NCBI GenBank assembly: GCA_036924285.1
Contig: JAYKYS010000010.1
Location: forward strand, 12,933,001-12,997,000
Reading direction: 5' to 3'
Length of the DNA stretch: 64,000 nt
DNA from: Asterella californica
Taxonomy: Eukaryota; Streptophyta; Marchantiopsida; Marchantiales; Aytoniaceae
The notes below the pieces were generated by a model that ran no database searches, was not told the origin of the DNA, and saw nothing but the letters and a program-made list of their open reading frames with translations. Below, in pieces: positions 1 through 10,733 of the stretch (positions within the stretch are counted from its first letter, which is position 1; each line of letters starts with the position of its first letter). The translations under genes and the position numbers were made by a program.

Positions 1-421
1 AGTCAACAACTTCTAGAAGGATTCTGGAATATTCTCAAGGAATCTCGAATTTCCACCCCCCCTCTACACTAGGACCCACTAAAAAGGAAACATGTGCAAT
101 CTCTTCTTGTTTTTAATGCCCACAAAGTCCACAACTTTAATCCAACCACTAATATCAAGTCAAAAAGGAGATAAGGGATACTTTCCACCTCCTTTCTACC
201 TTTTAGACAAGATGACAAGATAGTAGTGCTCACTCTTTAGCAAATATCTGAATTCTGCCAAAAGTACAGCTAAGTTTAACCATAACTAACTTTTAGCTAG
301 TCATGACTAACTTGATACATCCTTAAAGTACTTTGGCAACCAATAAACATTCTCAACACTTAGTTATAACTAAACACCTTACTAATAGACAAACTTCCTA
401 TGTGTAACATAGGTCGTTACA
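1..421 (-). repeat. LTR-A, partial copy cut by the window edge
   Basis: This is the terminal part of the same LTR found at 2756-3658 and 10734-11632. All three share the block from the AGTCAACAACTTCTAGAA stretch to the terminus GGTCGTTACA. On the minus strand the LTR begins TGTAACGACC, a typical plant LTR start. Only the U3 side is in the window. Whether it belongs to a full element to the left cannot be seen. Confidence 0.8.
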
Positions 422-1325
422 GATCGTCTCTCTAATCATCAAGCTCATCATTCCTTAAGTCCCACCTAGACTCGCCTAGGTCGATCTCAAAACATGAGCA
501 AGTCACAAGATGACTTGGGACGGACTTCCCATAAAGTCCAAGGTCCTAAACGGTGCCTCCAACACACCTAACGGTCAATCGTCCGTGATGTCCGTCTGGG
601 TCTAGACTCCCGAACGGTAGTCTAAGCCGCCGTCTCGTTCCTTAGTCTTGCTCTAGCCCTTAGATCGTTTCTAAGTCCAGATGTCCAAGTCTAGACCGGA
701 ACGTACCTTGGAACCGGCCCAGCCATCATCTCATGTCCCTAGAGTCCGTCCACCGAACCCTGAGGTCGAGTGATTCGTCTTGACCCACCCAGGCATCGAG
801 CCCCCCTCATATATACTTCTGGAGATCTGCGGCCTCACCCTCCTCTTTGATCCCTTAAAATTATACCACAACCCGATCACAAGATCAGTCATAATTCTCA
901 ACTTAGAGATCAGTTCGAGGAATTCTACATATCACTGAAAAGCACTCGCCGAGGTCTTTCCAGTATTACCTTACTTGTCTCGAGATCTTGCGTGGAGCTC
1001 CATCCACGATCTAAAACGTCGCTGGAGCTCCAACACTTAACTGTTTTCTGAAAACTTGTGGTCCAGACCGGGACTCGAATCCTGTGGTTCAGACCAGCAT
1101 CCGAACCACAGTCCATCTGCGTCTCGGACCCACGTTTCAGACCTATGTCTCATACCCATGTTTTGATCCGTTTCAATATTTGGCCCCTTAGGTCAGCATT
1201 TGTACGAGATCATCTTGGGATAGACTCTTATGTCATAACCCAATGTTCCAACCTTGGTTCAGAGTTTAGAGTTCATCTTATATCAACTTCCCGGTCAAGC
1301 TGTTCAGTCCTACTCGCAGCGTCTC
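422..1325 (-). repeat. Direct repeat B, copy 1
   Basis: This stretch is repeated, diverged, at 1918-2755; both contain the run CCCATAAAGTCCA/TCTA and end near AGTCCTACTCG. It holds a minus-strand TATA-like motif (plus-strand CATATATACTTC near 808), so it may be an LTR or promoter unit. Copy 2 lacks about 85 bp near the middle. It carries no convincing coding sequence; short open frames here have no recognisable domains. Confidence 0.6.
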
Positions 1326-1917
1326 AATGAGAAAAGAGATTGGAGATCACTTTATCTCCTACTTGGCACTTTAGCTCGAGTTGTAGCTCTAAAACACCTT
1401 CGCACCTTCAAAGCTTGAATCAAAATATTTCGGACCCTAGCCTTAACATAGGATAATCATCCTCGCTGGGTGATAGAGATAACAATGACACAAAAATACA
1501 CAAGATTCAATACAAAGTCAAGATGATGCTTGAATCAATCTCCGATGAAAGATACGCGAAAAGAAATGAGGAAGCCATCACTTGGTTACAATACTCCTCA
1601 CCAAAGTTCCTCGTGATCCATGCGCGATGACTGATCTTTCATCAGCAGTGACATCGAATATCAACCCAGACGTTAAAAAAGATGTTGGTTAGAAAGTTCA
1701 AGTCCATTCACCCGTCAAAGTAAGATGTACACAGTTAGGTATCAATTCTCCTCATATGTGACGATCGATAAGATTTCACGCACCTACCGCCTTGTTGCGT
1801 CAACGAAAGCTCTTGCTCAGTAGGTCAAGAAAATCACAACGCTAATCTGCAAACCACAGTCACATGTTAGCGTTCATGCACCACTTATCTTAACTCCGTT
1901 TGGTCCAGACCGCAACC
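1326..1917. other. Spacer between the B repeats
   Basis: No recognisable gene, repeat pair or RNA is seen in this 0.6 kb. It could be the remnant of an internal region between two B-type LTRs, but no primer-binding site or polypurine tract is evident at either junction. Confidence 0.3.
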
Positions 1918-2755
1918 GAACTATCTTCTTAACTCTCAAGCTGAACATTCCCTAAGTCCCGACCTAGACCTGGTTAAGTCGATCCCAAAACATGAGCAAG
2001 TCACAACATGACTTGGGGCGGACTTCCCATAAAGTCTAGGGTCCTAAAACGGTACCTCTAGCACACCTAACAGCCCAACCGCTCTTGATGTTTGTCTGGG
2101 TCTAGGCTCCCGAACGGTGGTCTATCTCGCCGTCTTGTTTCCTAGTCTTACCCCAACCCTTAGGTCGTTCCTAAGTCCAGACATCCAAGTCCGGAGCCAT
2201 CCGTCCTAGTCCACCTAGGCATCGAATCCTCCTCATATATACTTCTGGAGATCGGCGGCCCCGCCTTCCTCTTTGATCGCTGAAAATTATATCACAACTC
2301 GATCACAGGACCAGTCATAATTCTCAGCTCCGGTGTTAGTTCTAGGAGTTCTGCATATCACTAGAAAGCTCTCGCCGAAACCTTTCCAATGATACCTTAC
2401 TCACCTCGGGATCTTACATGGAGCTCCGTTCACGGTCCAAAACATCGCTGGAGCTCCAACACTTATGATTTTTCCGAGGAACCGTGGTCCTACGTCAAAC
2501 TTGGACCCTGTGGTTTGGACCAACGTCCGAGCAAGGTCTCCGCCGGACCCACATCTCGGTCTTGCATCTCAGACTTATGTTTCGATCTACATTTCGATCC
2601 GTTTCCGAACTTGTCTCATTATGTAAGTGTTCCTCTAGGATCCTCTTGGGATAGACCTCTACGTCCTAACCGAACGTTCCAATCTTGGTTCAAAGAACCA
2701 CTTAGGATTCTTTTGTTCTCGACTTTTAGACCAAACCGTTAAGTCCTACTCGTAC
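1918..2755 (-). repeat. Direct repeat B, copy 2
   Basis: Second copy of repeat B, in the same orientation as copy 1 and directly abutting the LTR that begins at 2756. Its TATA-like motif (plus-strand CATATATACTTC near 2236) is conserved with copy 1. The short open frame at 2389-2742 shows no domain and is probably fortuitous. Confidence 0.6.
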
Positions 2756-3658
2756 TGTGATCCTCTGCGGTCCTATCGATCAACTACCCCCCGATCTCTC
2801 AACCTCCACGATCGTCATCCACGAATCTGCAACATGTCGAGCTTGTCTCTCACTCAAAGGTCACCTCTGATGGCTTTGATGGAAGCACACCATGAACTTG
2901 AAGAGAAAAATGCTAAGTTCATTCATTCATACACCCATAAACTCACCAACTAAAATTCTCCATAAACTCATCAACTAAAATCCTCCATTCTAACGACTTC
3001 TCACAAGGTCTCACAAGCTAAAATATCACACACTCTCTAAAGTTGTAATTATGACGATGTGAAAATAAGGATGAGGAGCTCTTCTCTACTCCTCTATTTA
3101 TACATTCTAGGTTTTTACTTTGGTACCTCCGGTAACTCAGCCGTAACTACTTTTACCAGGTTTTACTAAGATATTACTTAAGATAAAAGCATTAATCACA
3201 TGGGCTTTTTACCTTTTCACATGGGCTTATTCTTTCAAAGTCAACAACTTCTAGAATGATTCTGGAATATTCTCAAAGAATCTCAAATTTCCACCCCCCT
3301 CTACACTAGGACTCACTAAAAAGAAAACATGTGGAATCTCTTCTTGTCTTTAATGTCCACAAAGTCCACAACTTTAATCCAACCACTAATATCAGGTCAA
3401 AAAAGAGATAAGGGATATTTTCCACCTCCTTTCTACCTTTTAAACAAGATGACAAGATAGTAGTGCTCACTCTTTAGCAAATATCTGATTTCTGCCCAAA
3501 AGTACAGCTAAGTTTAACCATAACTAATGTTAGCTAGTCATGACTAACTTGATATCTCATTAAAGTACTTGGGCAGCAAATAAACATTCTCCACACTTAA
3601 CTATAACTAAACACCTTACTAATATACAAACTTCTTATGTGTAACATAGGTCGTTACA
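2756..3658 (-). repeat. LTR-A, 3' LTR of Element 1
   Basis: About 0.9 kb. On the plus strand it runs from TGTGATCCTCTGCGG to GGTCGTTACA, so on the minus strand it starts TGTAACGACC. It matches 10734-11632 throughout with scattered substitutions and small indels. A minus-strand TATA box, TATAAATAG, lies at 3094-3102. The sequence just inside the element (plus strand 3659-3668) reads GGGATAAAA on the minus strand and may be a weak polypurine tract. Confidence 0.85.
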
Positions 3659-3671
3659 TTTTATCCCAAGA

Positions 3672-5091
3672 CTAAATTTTCGCTCCGTCCTCGGAGTGAA
3701 GAGAGAACTTTCGTCGATGAAACAACTTCAACTTGTCATGATTTACCCGATCAAATCTCCTTCCTCCCAGCTCTTGAAGGTCATATGTGAAGTTGCTCCA
3801 CACCTTATCTACAACAAAAGGACCAAAATATCTAAGAAGAAACTTCTTCCTAGCCCTCTTGAATCTGATAACATCATACAACATTACTCAATCTTCGACT
3901 TGGAAATATTTTACCTCCCTCTTGCTTAATCGTTTGTCGTAACTCTTCTTTTGATACGCCTGAGCTCGTTCCATCCGGATCATTGCTACCGCTCGGGTCT
4001 CTTCCAACTCCATGAGTTGCTCCCTTCTTGATCTGACCACGACTTCTTCTCTCGACCTCTTCAACTTTTGTTGAATAGTTTGAAACGTATCCAATTCGAA
4101 TTGGATCGGCAACTTGGACTCCACTTCATAAACCAATCGAAATGAGGAGTACCCAGTAGAAGTCTTTGTTGTCGTTTGATACTCCCATTAGATAGCATGT
4201 AGTCTCTTATCCCAAGTATGTTTCGCAGTCTCAACACCAGCATCTTTGACGAGCATCATACAAAGTGTAAGATTGGTCTTCTCCGCAAGACCATTAGCAT
4301 TTGGTTTGTATGAGGTCATTACTCGTGCCTTGATAGAAAAGTGTTGTAGCATAGCAGTAGTCATGCTCCCGACAAACTCTTCTCCTCTATCTGAGACCAA
4401 CTCCAACGGACATCCAAATCTTGTGATGATCCTCTCCCATAGGAATCTACCGACTTCTGTTTCATTGGTCTCTCTCAAAGATCTAGCCTCTACCCACTTG
4501 ATACAATAGTCAGTGGCGACTACAATGTATCTATTGCCTCGAGGTGTCTTATTAAGAGGACCTACAAAGTCAATACCCCACTTCTCAAATGGTCATAACA
4601 CGGGAATTGATCTTAACGGAGGTGTTCTAGTAGACTTCAGAGCAAATGTTTGACATACGTCGCAAGTTTTGCAATAGTCTAGACACTCTTTGAAAATCCC
4701 TGAAAATTTGATAACCTGCATCCAAAATCTTGAAGGCTGTTATCTTACCGGCAAAGTGACCTCCGCAAACAGTTTCGTCGTGAAACTCGTGCATTAGCTT
4801 GAACGCCTCCTTCTGACCAACTGCTCTCCTTAGTAACTCATCTGCTCCTTGATGAAACAGAATTCCCTCCACCATGGTGTAAGGTTTGCATCTCTTGATC
4901 AACGCGTTACGTTCTCGGGTATGCATACCTTTTAGAAAAAAACCATCTGCAAGGAAACTCCAGATTTCCTTGTACTCGTCCGATATCTCCTCAATGCTTG
5001 TGATGGTCATCAGATGCTCGTCTGAAAATGAATCATCAAACGGTTCTTCTCCCTCATCATCAAGCCCTCGACAAAATATCAGCGCTCGCAT
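3672..5091 (-). pseudogene. Element 1 integrase, frameshifted
   Basis: Integrase catalyses insertion of the cDNA copy into the genome. From right to left the minus strand encodes: the zinc-binding N-terminal region with a GGHFAGK-type motif near 4760 and, in a shifted frame, CKTCDVC near 4655; the catalytic core with FGCPLELVSDRGEEF near 4400 and a decayed NANGLAEKTN glutamate motif near 4300; and the GPF-type C-terminal domain RYFGPFVVDKVWSNF at 3780-3830. Open stretches are broken at about 4627, 4188 and 3888, so no full-length protein can be made. Several minus-strand frames are needed to read it, so it is a pseudogene. The family is clear from the motif order. Confidence 0.85.
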
Positions 5092-6705
5092 GCTTTTTCC
5101 TTGGTCTATCTTCGATCACGTAATCGGACTCTGTTAGAAGGATCTTCCAACAAGCAATACGACCTTCAGCATTAGGCTTATTAAAGATATACTTTAAAGC
5201 CTTGTGATCTGTGACTATGGAAAATTTCCCTCCTAGCAAGTAGTGTCGAAATTTCTTCAATCCAAAGATCACCGCTAATCCTTCTCGTTCAGTCACGGAG
5301 TAATTCTTCTCCGCTGGAACCATCTGCCTACTAGCATAAGCTATAGGATGATCATGCCCATCTTCATCTAACTGACTTAATGTACATCCGATTGCTACAT
5401 TGGAGGCATCCGTATACAGAATAAATGCTTTACTCCACTCAGGTTTAGCAAGTATAGGGGCTGTCACCAATGTCTTTTTCAGCTCCTCAAATGCTTCCTT
5501 TGCCTTCTGATCATGCACTATCAAGTCAAAATCAACTCCCTTCTTCATGTACATAGTCAAAGCTATTGTTTTGTTTGAGAAGGAAAAGACAAACCTACGA
5601 TAATATCCAACCATACCAAAAAACTGTCTCAACTTTGTCAAGTTGATCGGAAATGGAAGATCCACAATCTTCTTCACCTTCTCAAGATCTACCACAATCC
5701 CATTCTTGGAAATGATGTGCTCTAACAACAGACCTTCTTCGCAGCCAAAGATGCACTTCTCTGGATTGAGAGAAGCGTTGGTTTGCTCCAACCGCTGCAA
5801 AATTTTGATCACATGATCAAAGTGGTCCTCTTTTCTTCCGTACACACAGAAATCGTCAATGAAATCACGAACAAACTTCCCTATGAATGGTTCATGAACT
5901 TTTGAAACGTGGCCGGAGCATTATGATCCGAATGCATCACCCGAAATGCAAATGTTCTCCAAGGAGTAGTGAAAGTAGTCAACTGTTGGTACTCTTGTGC
6001 TATCTTGATCTGGTTATACCCACTATAACCATCACCAAAGCTGTACCACTCATGACCAGCAACTTCTTCCAAAATCTCATCTATAAATGGTAGAGGATAA
6101 TAATCCTTCTTGGTAACTGCATTCAGCTTCTTATAGTCTATGCACACTCGCAGCTTACCATTCTTCTTCTTGACAATCACAATGGGTGAAACCCATTCTG
6201 AGTTCTCCACCTCGTAGATGAAACTTGTCTCCTTCAACTTGTCTATCTCCTCCTTGACCATCATTGCCGTTGTAGGATTGACTCTTCTTTGCTTCTGTCG
6301 AACTGATCTTGCGTTCTCCTCCAATTCGATCCGATGAATCTCTAGAGTCACCTCCTTCAAATCCTTGTAGCTGAAAGCAAACACATGGATATATTTTTGA
6401 AATATATCTAGGAATCTACTTTTCTCCTCTTGAGTGACATTGATACTAAAATTCAGGGTAGAGAGTCTTCTCACAGTCTCTGCCTCACTCAACTCTTTTT
6501 TGTCTGGATCTTTCTCCACTACTGGTCGGGACAACAAGTCAATAGCACTAAGCTGATGTAATGATTCATCTCGATCAAATCCTTTGTCCTCAGATGAGGA
6601 TTCTTGATCGTAAGAATCTCCGATATCTACTTCCGAGACACTCTGATCATCCTCCGTATGAGATTCCCAATAGTCACTAGTGGATCTATCAGAGTCAGAA
6701 ATCAC
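5060..6705 (-). pseudogene. Element 1 reverse transcriptase and RNase H, frameshifted
   Basis: The RT fingers and palm are recognisable from SPIVIVKKKNGKLRVCIDYK near 6170, followed by FGDGYSGYNQI (usually FLDGxSGYNQI) and NAPATFQKFM. The frame then breaks with a stop at 5881-5883. The next segment in another frame holds the catalytic FIDDFCVYG (an F/Y-x-D-D box) near 5850, the thumb region LTKLRQFFGMVGYYRRF, and an RNase H domain with YTDASNVAIG, EREGLAV and TDHKAL, ending near DILSRA at 5060. The glycine in the FGDG motif and the frameshift before FIDD mean the enzyme is not functional as written. The preceding 6580-6705 segment is acidic and poorly conserved. Confidence 0.88.
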
Positions 6706-6708
6706 AAC

Positions 6709-7635
6709 TCAAACATCCGAGAGAGATACTATCACTCTATGATCTCTAAGCCCAATCCGTAAGTATCCCTTGTGCCACCTATTAATGGTGCGCACAGCTC
6801 TCAACCAAGGCCTACCTAGGAGTAAATCATAACTAGAGTCCTTTAACACTTGAAAAGACATCAATGTTTGAACTCCCATCACAGACACAACCACCTTCTC
6901 TAACACACCAAGAGGTCTTACCCGTTGCTTGTTAGCCATTCGCACGACAATGCTAGCCGAGCGAGTTGGTTCCATCCCCAACTTCTTCATCAACCTCTCC
7001 GATATGATATTTACTGCCGACCCTCCATCCACCAATAAGTCAGAGACGTAGTGACCATTCAACCGGACTTCAAACTTTGAAGCCCTAGTGCATACCTCTG
7101 AAGCATACACATCCACCACACCAACTCCCACAGACTTCGATGTCTTGCTCTTGGGTTTCTCCTTCTTGCTTCTCTTAGATCTCAATCCTCCTTTGAGTTC
7201 CCTTCGTAAGCTGGGATTAAGTGCGATCAGTTGCCCAGCAGTGATATTGACTTTCTGAGCACCCACATTTTCAACCACATCATATCCCGCTTGGGAAGAT
7301 GAAATGATGAAATCCGCCATCCCCAACTTCCTTCCCTCCCTTGGTGTACTCGAAACGTTACTCGAACGAGTACTTCTACTTGCTGACTCCTCCATGAAAA
7401 CCGGTTCATCAAAAAATCGAGTTCTTTTCCTTTCTTCAGCTAAAAGCTCCACTGGTGCATGAGAAGAGTTTGAACTCTCTCCTTTCTCGTAGATGGGATC
7501 TCGCACGACATCGATAGTAGCCACCCCCTTGTCTCGTCCTTGTGATGGATTTCTTCCATCCACATTCATTCTGACAGCTTCGGCACCTCTTGCTCCGTTG
7601 TTAGGATAATTTCGCTGGAAATACACGTCCAACAA
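6709..7635 (-). pseudogene. Element 1 aspartic protease region (gag-pro part)
   Basis: An open stretch of about 308 codons. The retropepsin active site is DLLVDGGSAVNIIS near 7010-7050, with D-G-G in place of the usual D-[ST]-G, and the downstream flap and ILG-type motif YDLLLGRPWLR lies near 6800. This domain would cleave the Gag-Pol polyprotein. The N-terminal third is charged and low-complexity. Just upstream at about 7615-7660 the frame appears to cross a broken zinc knuckle (CWTC followed by QRN and PNN residues). The RT frame begins right after it at 6705. The D-G-G site may already be inactive. Confidence 0.8.
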
Positions 7636-7709
7636 GTGATTCCTCTAAAGTTACCTTGGTTGCCTCTAAAGTTACCTTGATTTCCTCGGTTGGGATTGTT
7701 ATCGTAACC

Positions 7710-8567
7710 TCATTGACCTCCTCCTCCACTTTTGTTCCTCCATTTTCGTAACTGCATCACGTTTATCTTGAGATCCGCAAGAGTATCGGTGATGCTCTTC
7801 AACTCAGCATGGAAATCAGAGGTGGCAGTAGACACCGCTGTAGGGACAAATGATCTTGGCACCACTGTTGGAATAGGAGTTGACGTTGAAACGGTCACCA
7901 ATTGTGATGGTGCAGATGCTATCGTTGTGGTTAAACCAAGAGTCAGAGTCGACACCAGAGCGGCATGATGAGGTTGGATGATATCTCTTTCATCCAAACT
8001 CTCTTCCATATTTGTCGTAATCTTGATGGCCTCCGCTTTGGTTGTTGGCTTCTCGTACCTCACTTGGGTTCAAATTGAAGGTCTCAACCCTCCCACCAAG
8101 TTCTTGATCAGCACTGCTCCAAACCCCGCCATCGTTAGTTTCACTTTGTCTCCACTCTTCCGTAGGACCGTCCGAAACCGTTGCTCCAACTTATCTACCC
8201 TTTCGGCATATTGCCGAACTTTCTTGTCGTCCCGTTGCTTCAAATGAGTAAGCTCCACCTTGAGCTTCTCATAACTCTCTTCTGGAATAAATTCTTCGAT
8301 GAATGCATTACTCAACGTCTCTCATGTGTCCTCAACTACACCAGGTGTCTTGCTCTTCACTCGGTCTTCATACCACGTAAGAGCAAAATCTTCTAAATAC
8401 TCTAGCAGTAACAACACCCATTCTTCCTTCCTTCTCACGTTGTTTTTGATGCAACCTCTTTTGAAGTCTCGAACAAACGGTTCTACATCTTCATTGTCCT
8501 TCCCATGAAACACTGGTAGCTTTTCCATCTTGTAACTATTCTTTCTACTCTTCTTATCGTCGTGCAA
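7710..8567 (-). pseudogene. Element 1 gag capsid region, broken into three frames
   Basis: Three consecutive minus-strand segments (8322-8567, 8070-8315, 7710-8063) together look like a Ty3/Gypsy capsid. The first contains FVRDFKRGCIKNN and LTWYEDRVKSK, typical of the retrotrans_gag fold; the second contains LTHLKQRDDKKVRQYAERVD; the third is a Thr/Ser-rich tail ending in a coiled-coil-like LADLKINVMQLRKW. Stops separate them, so capsid assembly is not expected. It sits between the zinc-knuckle segment (8742-9053) and the protease, in the expected gag position. Confidence 0.78.
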
Positions 8568-8741
8568 TAACTACTCGCTAAAAGAGTACGAACATCACCA
8601 ATTCCATTCGTGAATAATCTACCATAGATAAAATAAAAGGAAATGGTTGTAACAACACCTCTTGTGTCATTTCTTCTCCCAAGGTAATCATGAGCCTGAG
8701 TCGCATCACCGTCTTCTCCACCATCCGAATGACGATCTCCA

Positions 8742-9053
8742 TCACAACTCAGCCGAGTCCTCCTTTGAAGTCGACAATTTCTCCGTCTCAGCTCTTTGGG
8801 TCTCGTCCAACTTCTCGACTACTGACGTAAGTAAGGCGGCAACATCTACGCACTTGTGTCTTCTTGATAGATCATCCACTCCACAACTTGGACAAGGGTC
8901 CTCTCCTAGAAGATGAATCGCCGGTGGTGATGATGGACCCACTCGAAGACTTAAATCAATAAACTCTCGCTTCCCTTTAGCTTTCTCGGTTCTGATTCTA
9001 GTTGGACAATTCACTACTTTATGTCCCAACCCTCTACAGAAATAACACCACAA
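8742..9053 (-). pseudogene. CCHC zinc-knuckle segment upstream of the Element 1 capsid
   Basis: About 103 codons beginning near MWCYFCRGLGHKVVNC, a perfect CX2CX4HX4C zinc knuckle of the kind that binds retroelement RNA. It is followed by a second cysteine cluster, CPSCGVDDLSRRHKC. Gag knuckles are normally C-terminal to the capsid, but this one lies upstream (5') of the capsid-like segments at 7710-8567. It could be an extra domain, a rearrangement, or part of a separate captured ORF. The segment ends in an acidic Glu/Ser-rich tail. Confidence 0.7.
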
Positions 9054-9356
9054 GTCGATTTCTACTCTTCTCCTCGGAGATTCTAATTGAGATTTTGTAC
9101 TAGTGTTCTCAAACTCAACGATAATCTCTTTCGAGCTCTCTCCGACACTTACTAAGACATCTAAACCTTGAGAAAGGTTTCTAAGTCTAACTTTCTAATC
9201 TTTTGAACTTCCATTCATGTTGCACCTTCTCAACCATTAAGTGGACAAAATATCTTTGGGGAAAATAACTCTTCATCACTTTCTTAACTCTTTCGAGCTT
9301 TATACTGAAAATCGTGTATTATACATGCTATACACGAAATAAAGTCCAATCTAAAA

Positions 9357-9674
9357 TTAAGAGTCTAAGATAATATCCTCATGACCATCGTTTGTACTGA
9401 TCCTAGCAGACATCTTAAAGTCACTCTTGTAAAGATCACACTCTACTTCGCCAAGAACATTCGTGGTCTCCACAATGAATGATGCTGTGAACTCAATCTT
9501 CTTCGCATCTGCGCCGATGCTCGCAGAAGCTTCTTGATATAGAGCAAAAAGGGCACCCCAACTGCAATAGATGCTTGATCGCAACGCCTCTATACTTAAC
9601 TTTGGCTTTTCCGTCTCCGTTCTAACTCCCAAACGTCTCTTCTTCAACCTCGACACTCGAACTGGATTCCCCAT
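9357..9674 (-). CDS. Unrecognised small ORF in the Element 1 leader
   Basis: A 105-codon open frame on the minus strand, between the tandem-repeat leader and the zinc-knuckle segment. It starts with a basic stretch (VSRLKKRRLG) and ends with an acidic, Ile-rich tail. I do not recognise a domain. Its position makes it a possible gag N-terminus or an accessory ORF. It may equally be a chance open frame. No splice sites or strong start context are evident. Confidence 0.3.
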   Translation of the reverse strand: MGNPVRVSRLKKRRLGVRTETEKPKLSIEALRSSIYCSWGALFALYQEASASIGADAKKIEFTASFIVETTNVLGEVECDLYKSDFKMSARISTNDGHEDIILDS

Positions 9675-9779
9675 GAAGTATCTTCAAGACCTCCTTGTAT
9701 GTCAAAACGTATATCTCTTAATCGGTAAGAGATCTCTCTAAGATTTTTGTGATCTCCAGTAGCTCAACCTCCAAGCTAC

Positions 9780-10460
9780 TAACTTATGAAGTTTCAACAG
9801 AAAATTCCCTAATCAAAAGAGATGGTGCTAACTGTACAAATTTTCAGAGAACTGAAATTTGTATATTTTAATTTCTCTCATGACTTTCAACCACCTCTAC
9901 TTTGAAAAATTCTATCTCCCTCTTCAGACATCATCTTCTCATGATTTTTGTTTCTTCTAATAGCTTATCAGACAAGCTACAATCCTGTAAGTTTTCACAG
10001 GAAAATAAAATTCACAGAAAATCTGACAATAACTGTAACAGTTTTCCAGGGAGCAGAATTCCTCAACTCTCGTGAATAAACCCCCTCAACTTTGAAAATT
10101 CATTGGTCTCTCTCCATACCACCTTTTTTTCTGTTGTCCTAGATAGCTGATCAGCCAATCTAAAACACTAGAAAGTTTCTCAGGAAAATAAAATTCACAG
10201 AAAATCTGACAATGACTGTAAACTTGTTTCAAGAGAACAGAATTTCTCAACTCTCGCGAATAAACCCCCTCAACTTTGAAAATTTATTGCTCCCTCTCTA
10301 GACCACTTTTTCTCATGATTTCTTTTGTCCTAGATAAGATATCAGCCAATGTAGAATATTGGAAAGTATGAAAGAAAAATAGAAAACACAGAAAATCTGA
10401 CAGCCACTGTACAAATTTTCCAAAGAGTTGAATTCTTAAACTCTGAAATTTTTCTCCTCT
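9780..10460 (-). repeat. About four imperfect tandem repeats in the Element 1 leader
   Basis: Units of roughly 180-215 bp recur. The landmark CACAGAAAATCTGACA appears near 10014, 10196 and 10388, with a diverged version near 9798. Other shared blocks are AATAAACCCCCTCAACTTTG and TCATGATTT. The repeats lie between the primer site and gag on the minus strand. Tandem arrays in untranslated parts are known from Tat-type elements, though usually nearer the 3' end. Confidence 0.75.
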
Positions 10461-10710
10461 AATAACTTCTCTCTCCTCCTTTCTCTACAACTCTTGTTTC
10501 ATTCACTTTCAACTCTCCTCAAACACTTTCTAAGTGAACAAGATGTAAAGAATGATCTCGAGCGCGTCATAGATCACTACGGGATCTAGCGTTGCTAACA
10601 TCGCGTTAGCTCTCTCTCCTCCCAACGTTCTCTCCATGTGCTCTCTCATGATCTCTTTTTGTCGAATATAGAATTGAACTCTAAACACTTTCAACGATCC
10701 TTTCAAGTGA

Positions 10711-10733
10711 GGTCTCGGCAACGGAATCAAAAA
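10711..10733 (-). promoter_or_regulatory. Primer-binding-like site of Element 1 (tRNA-Asp-like)
   Basis: Directly inside the 5' LTR the minus strand reads TTTTTGATTCCGTTGCCGAG. The core CCGTTGCCG matches the tRNA-Asp primer site used by many plant Tat/Athila elements (TGGCGCCGTTGCCGGGGA), with the first bases decayed from TGGCGCC to TGATTCC. The assignment is by resemblance. Position next to the LTR end is the supporting evidence. Confidence 0.55.

Noticed and set aside
2389..2742. 117-codon open frame in repeat B copy 2
   Set aside because: The equivalent frame is not kept in copy 1, and no domain is seen.
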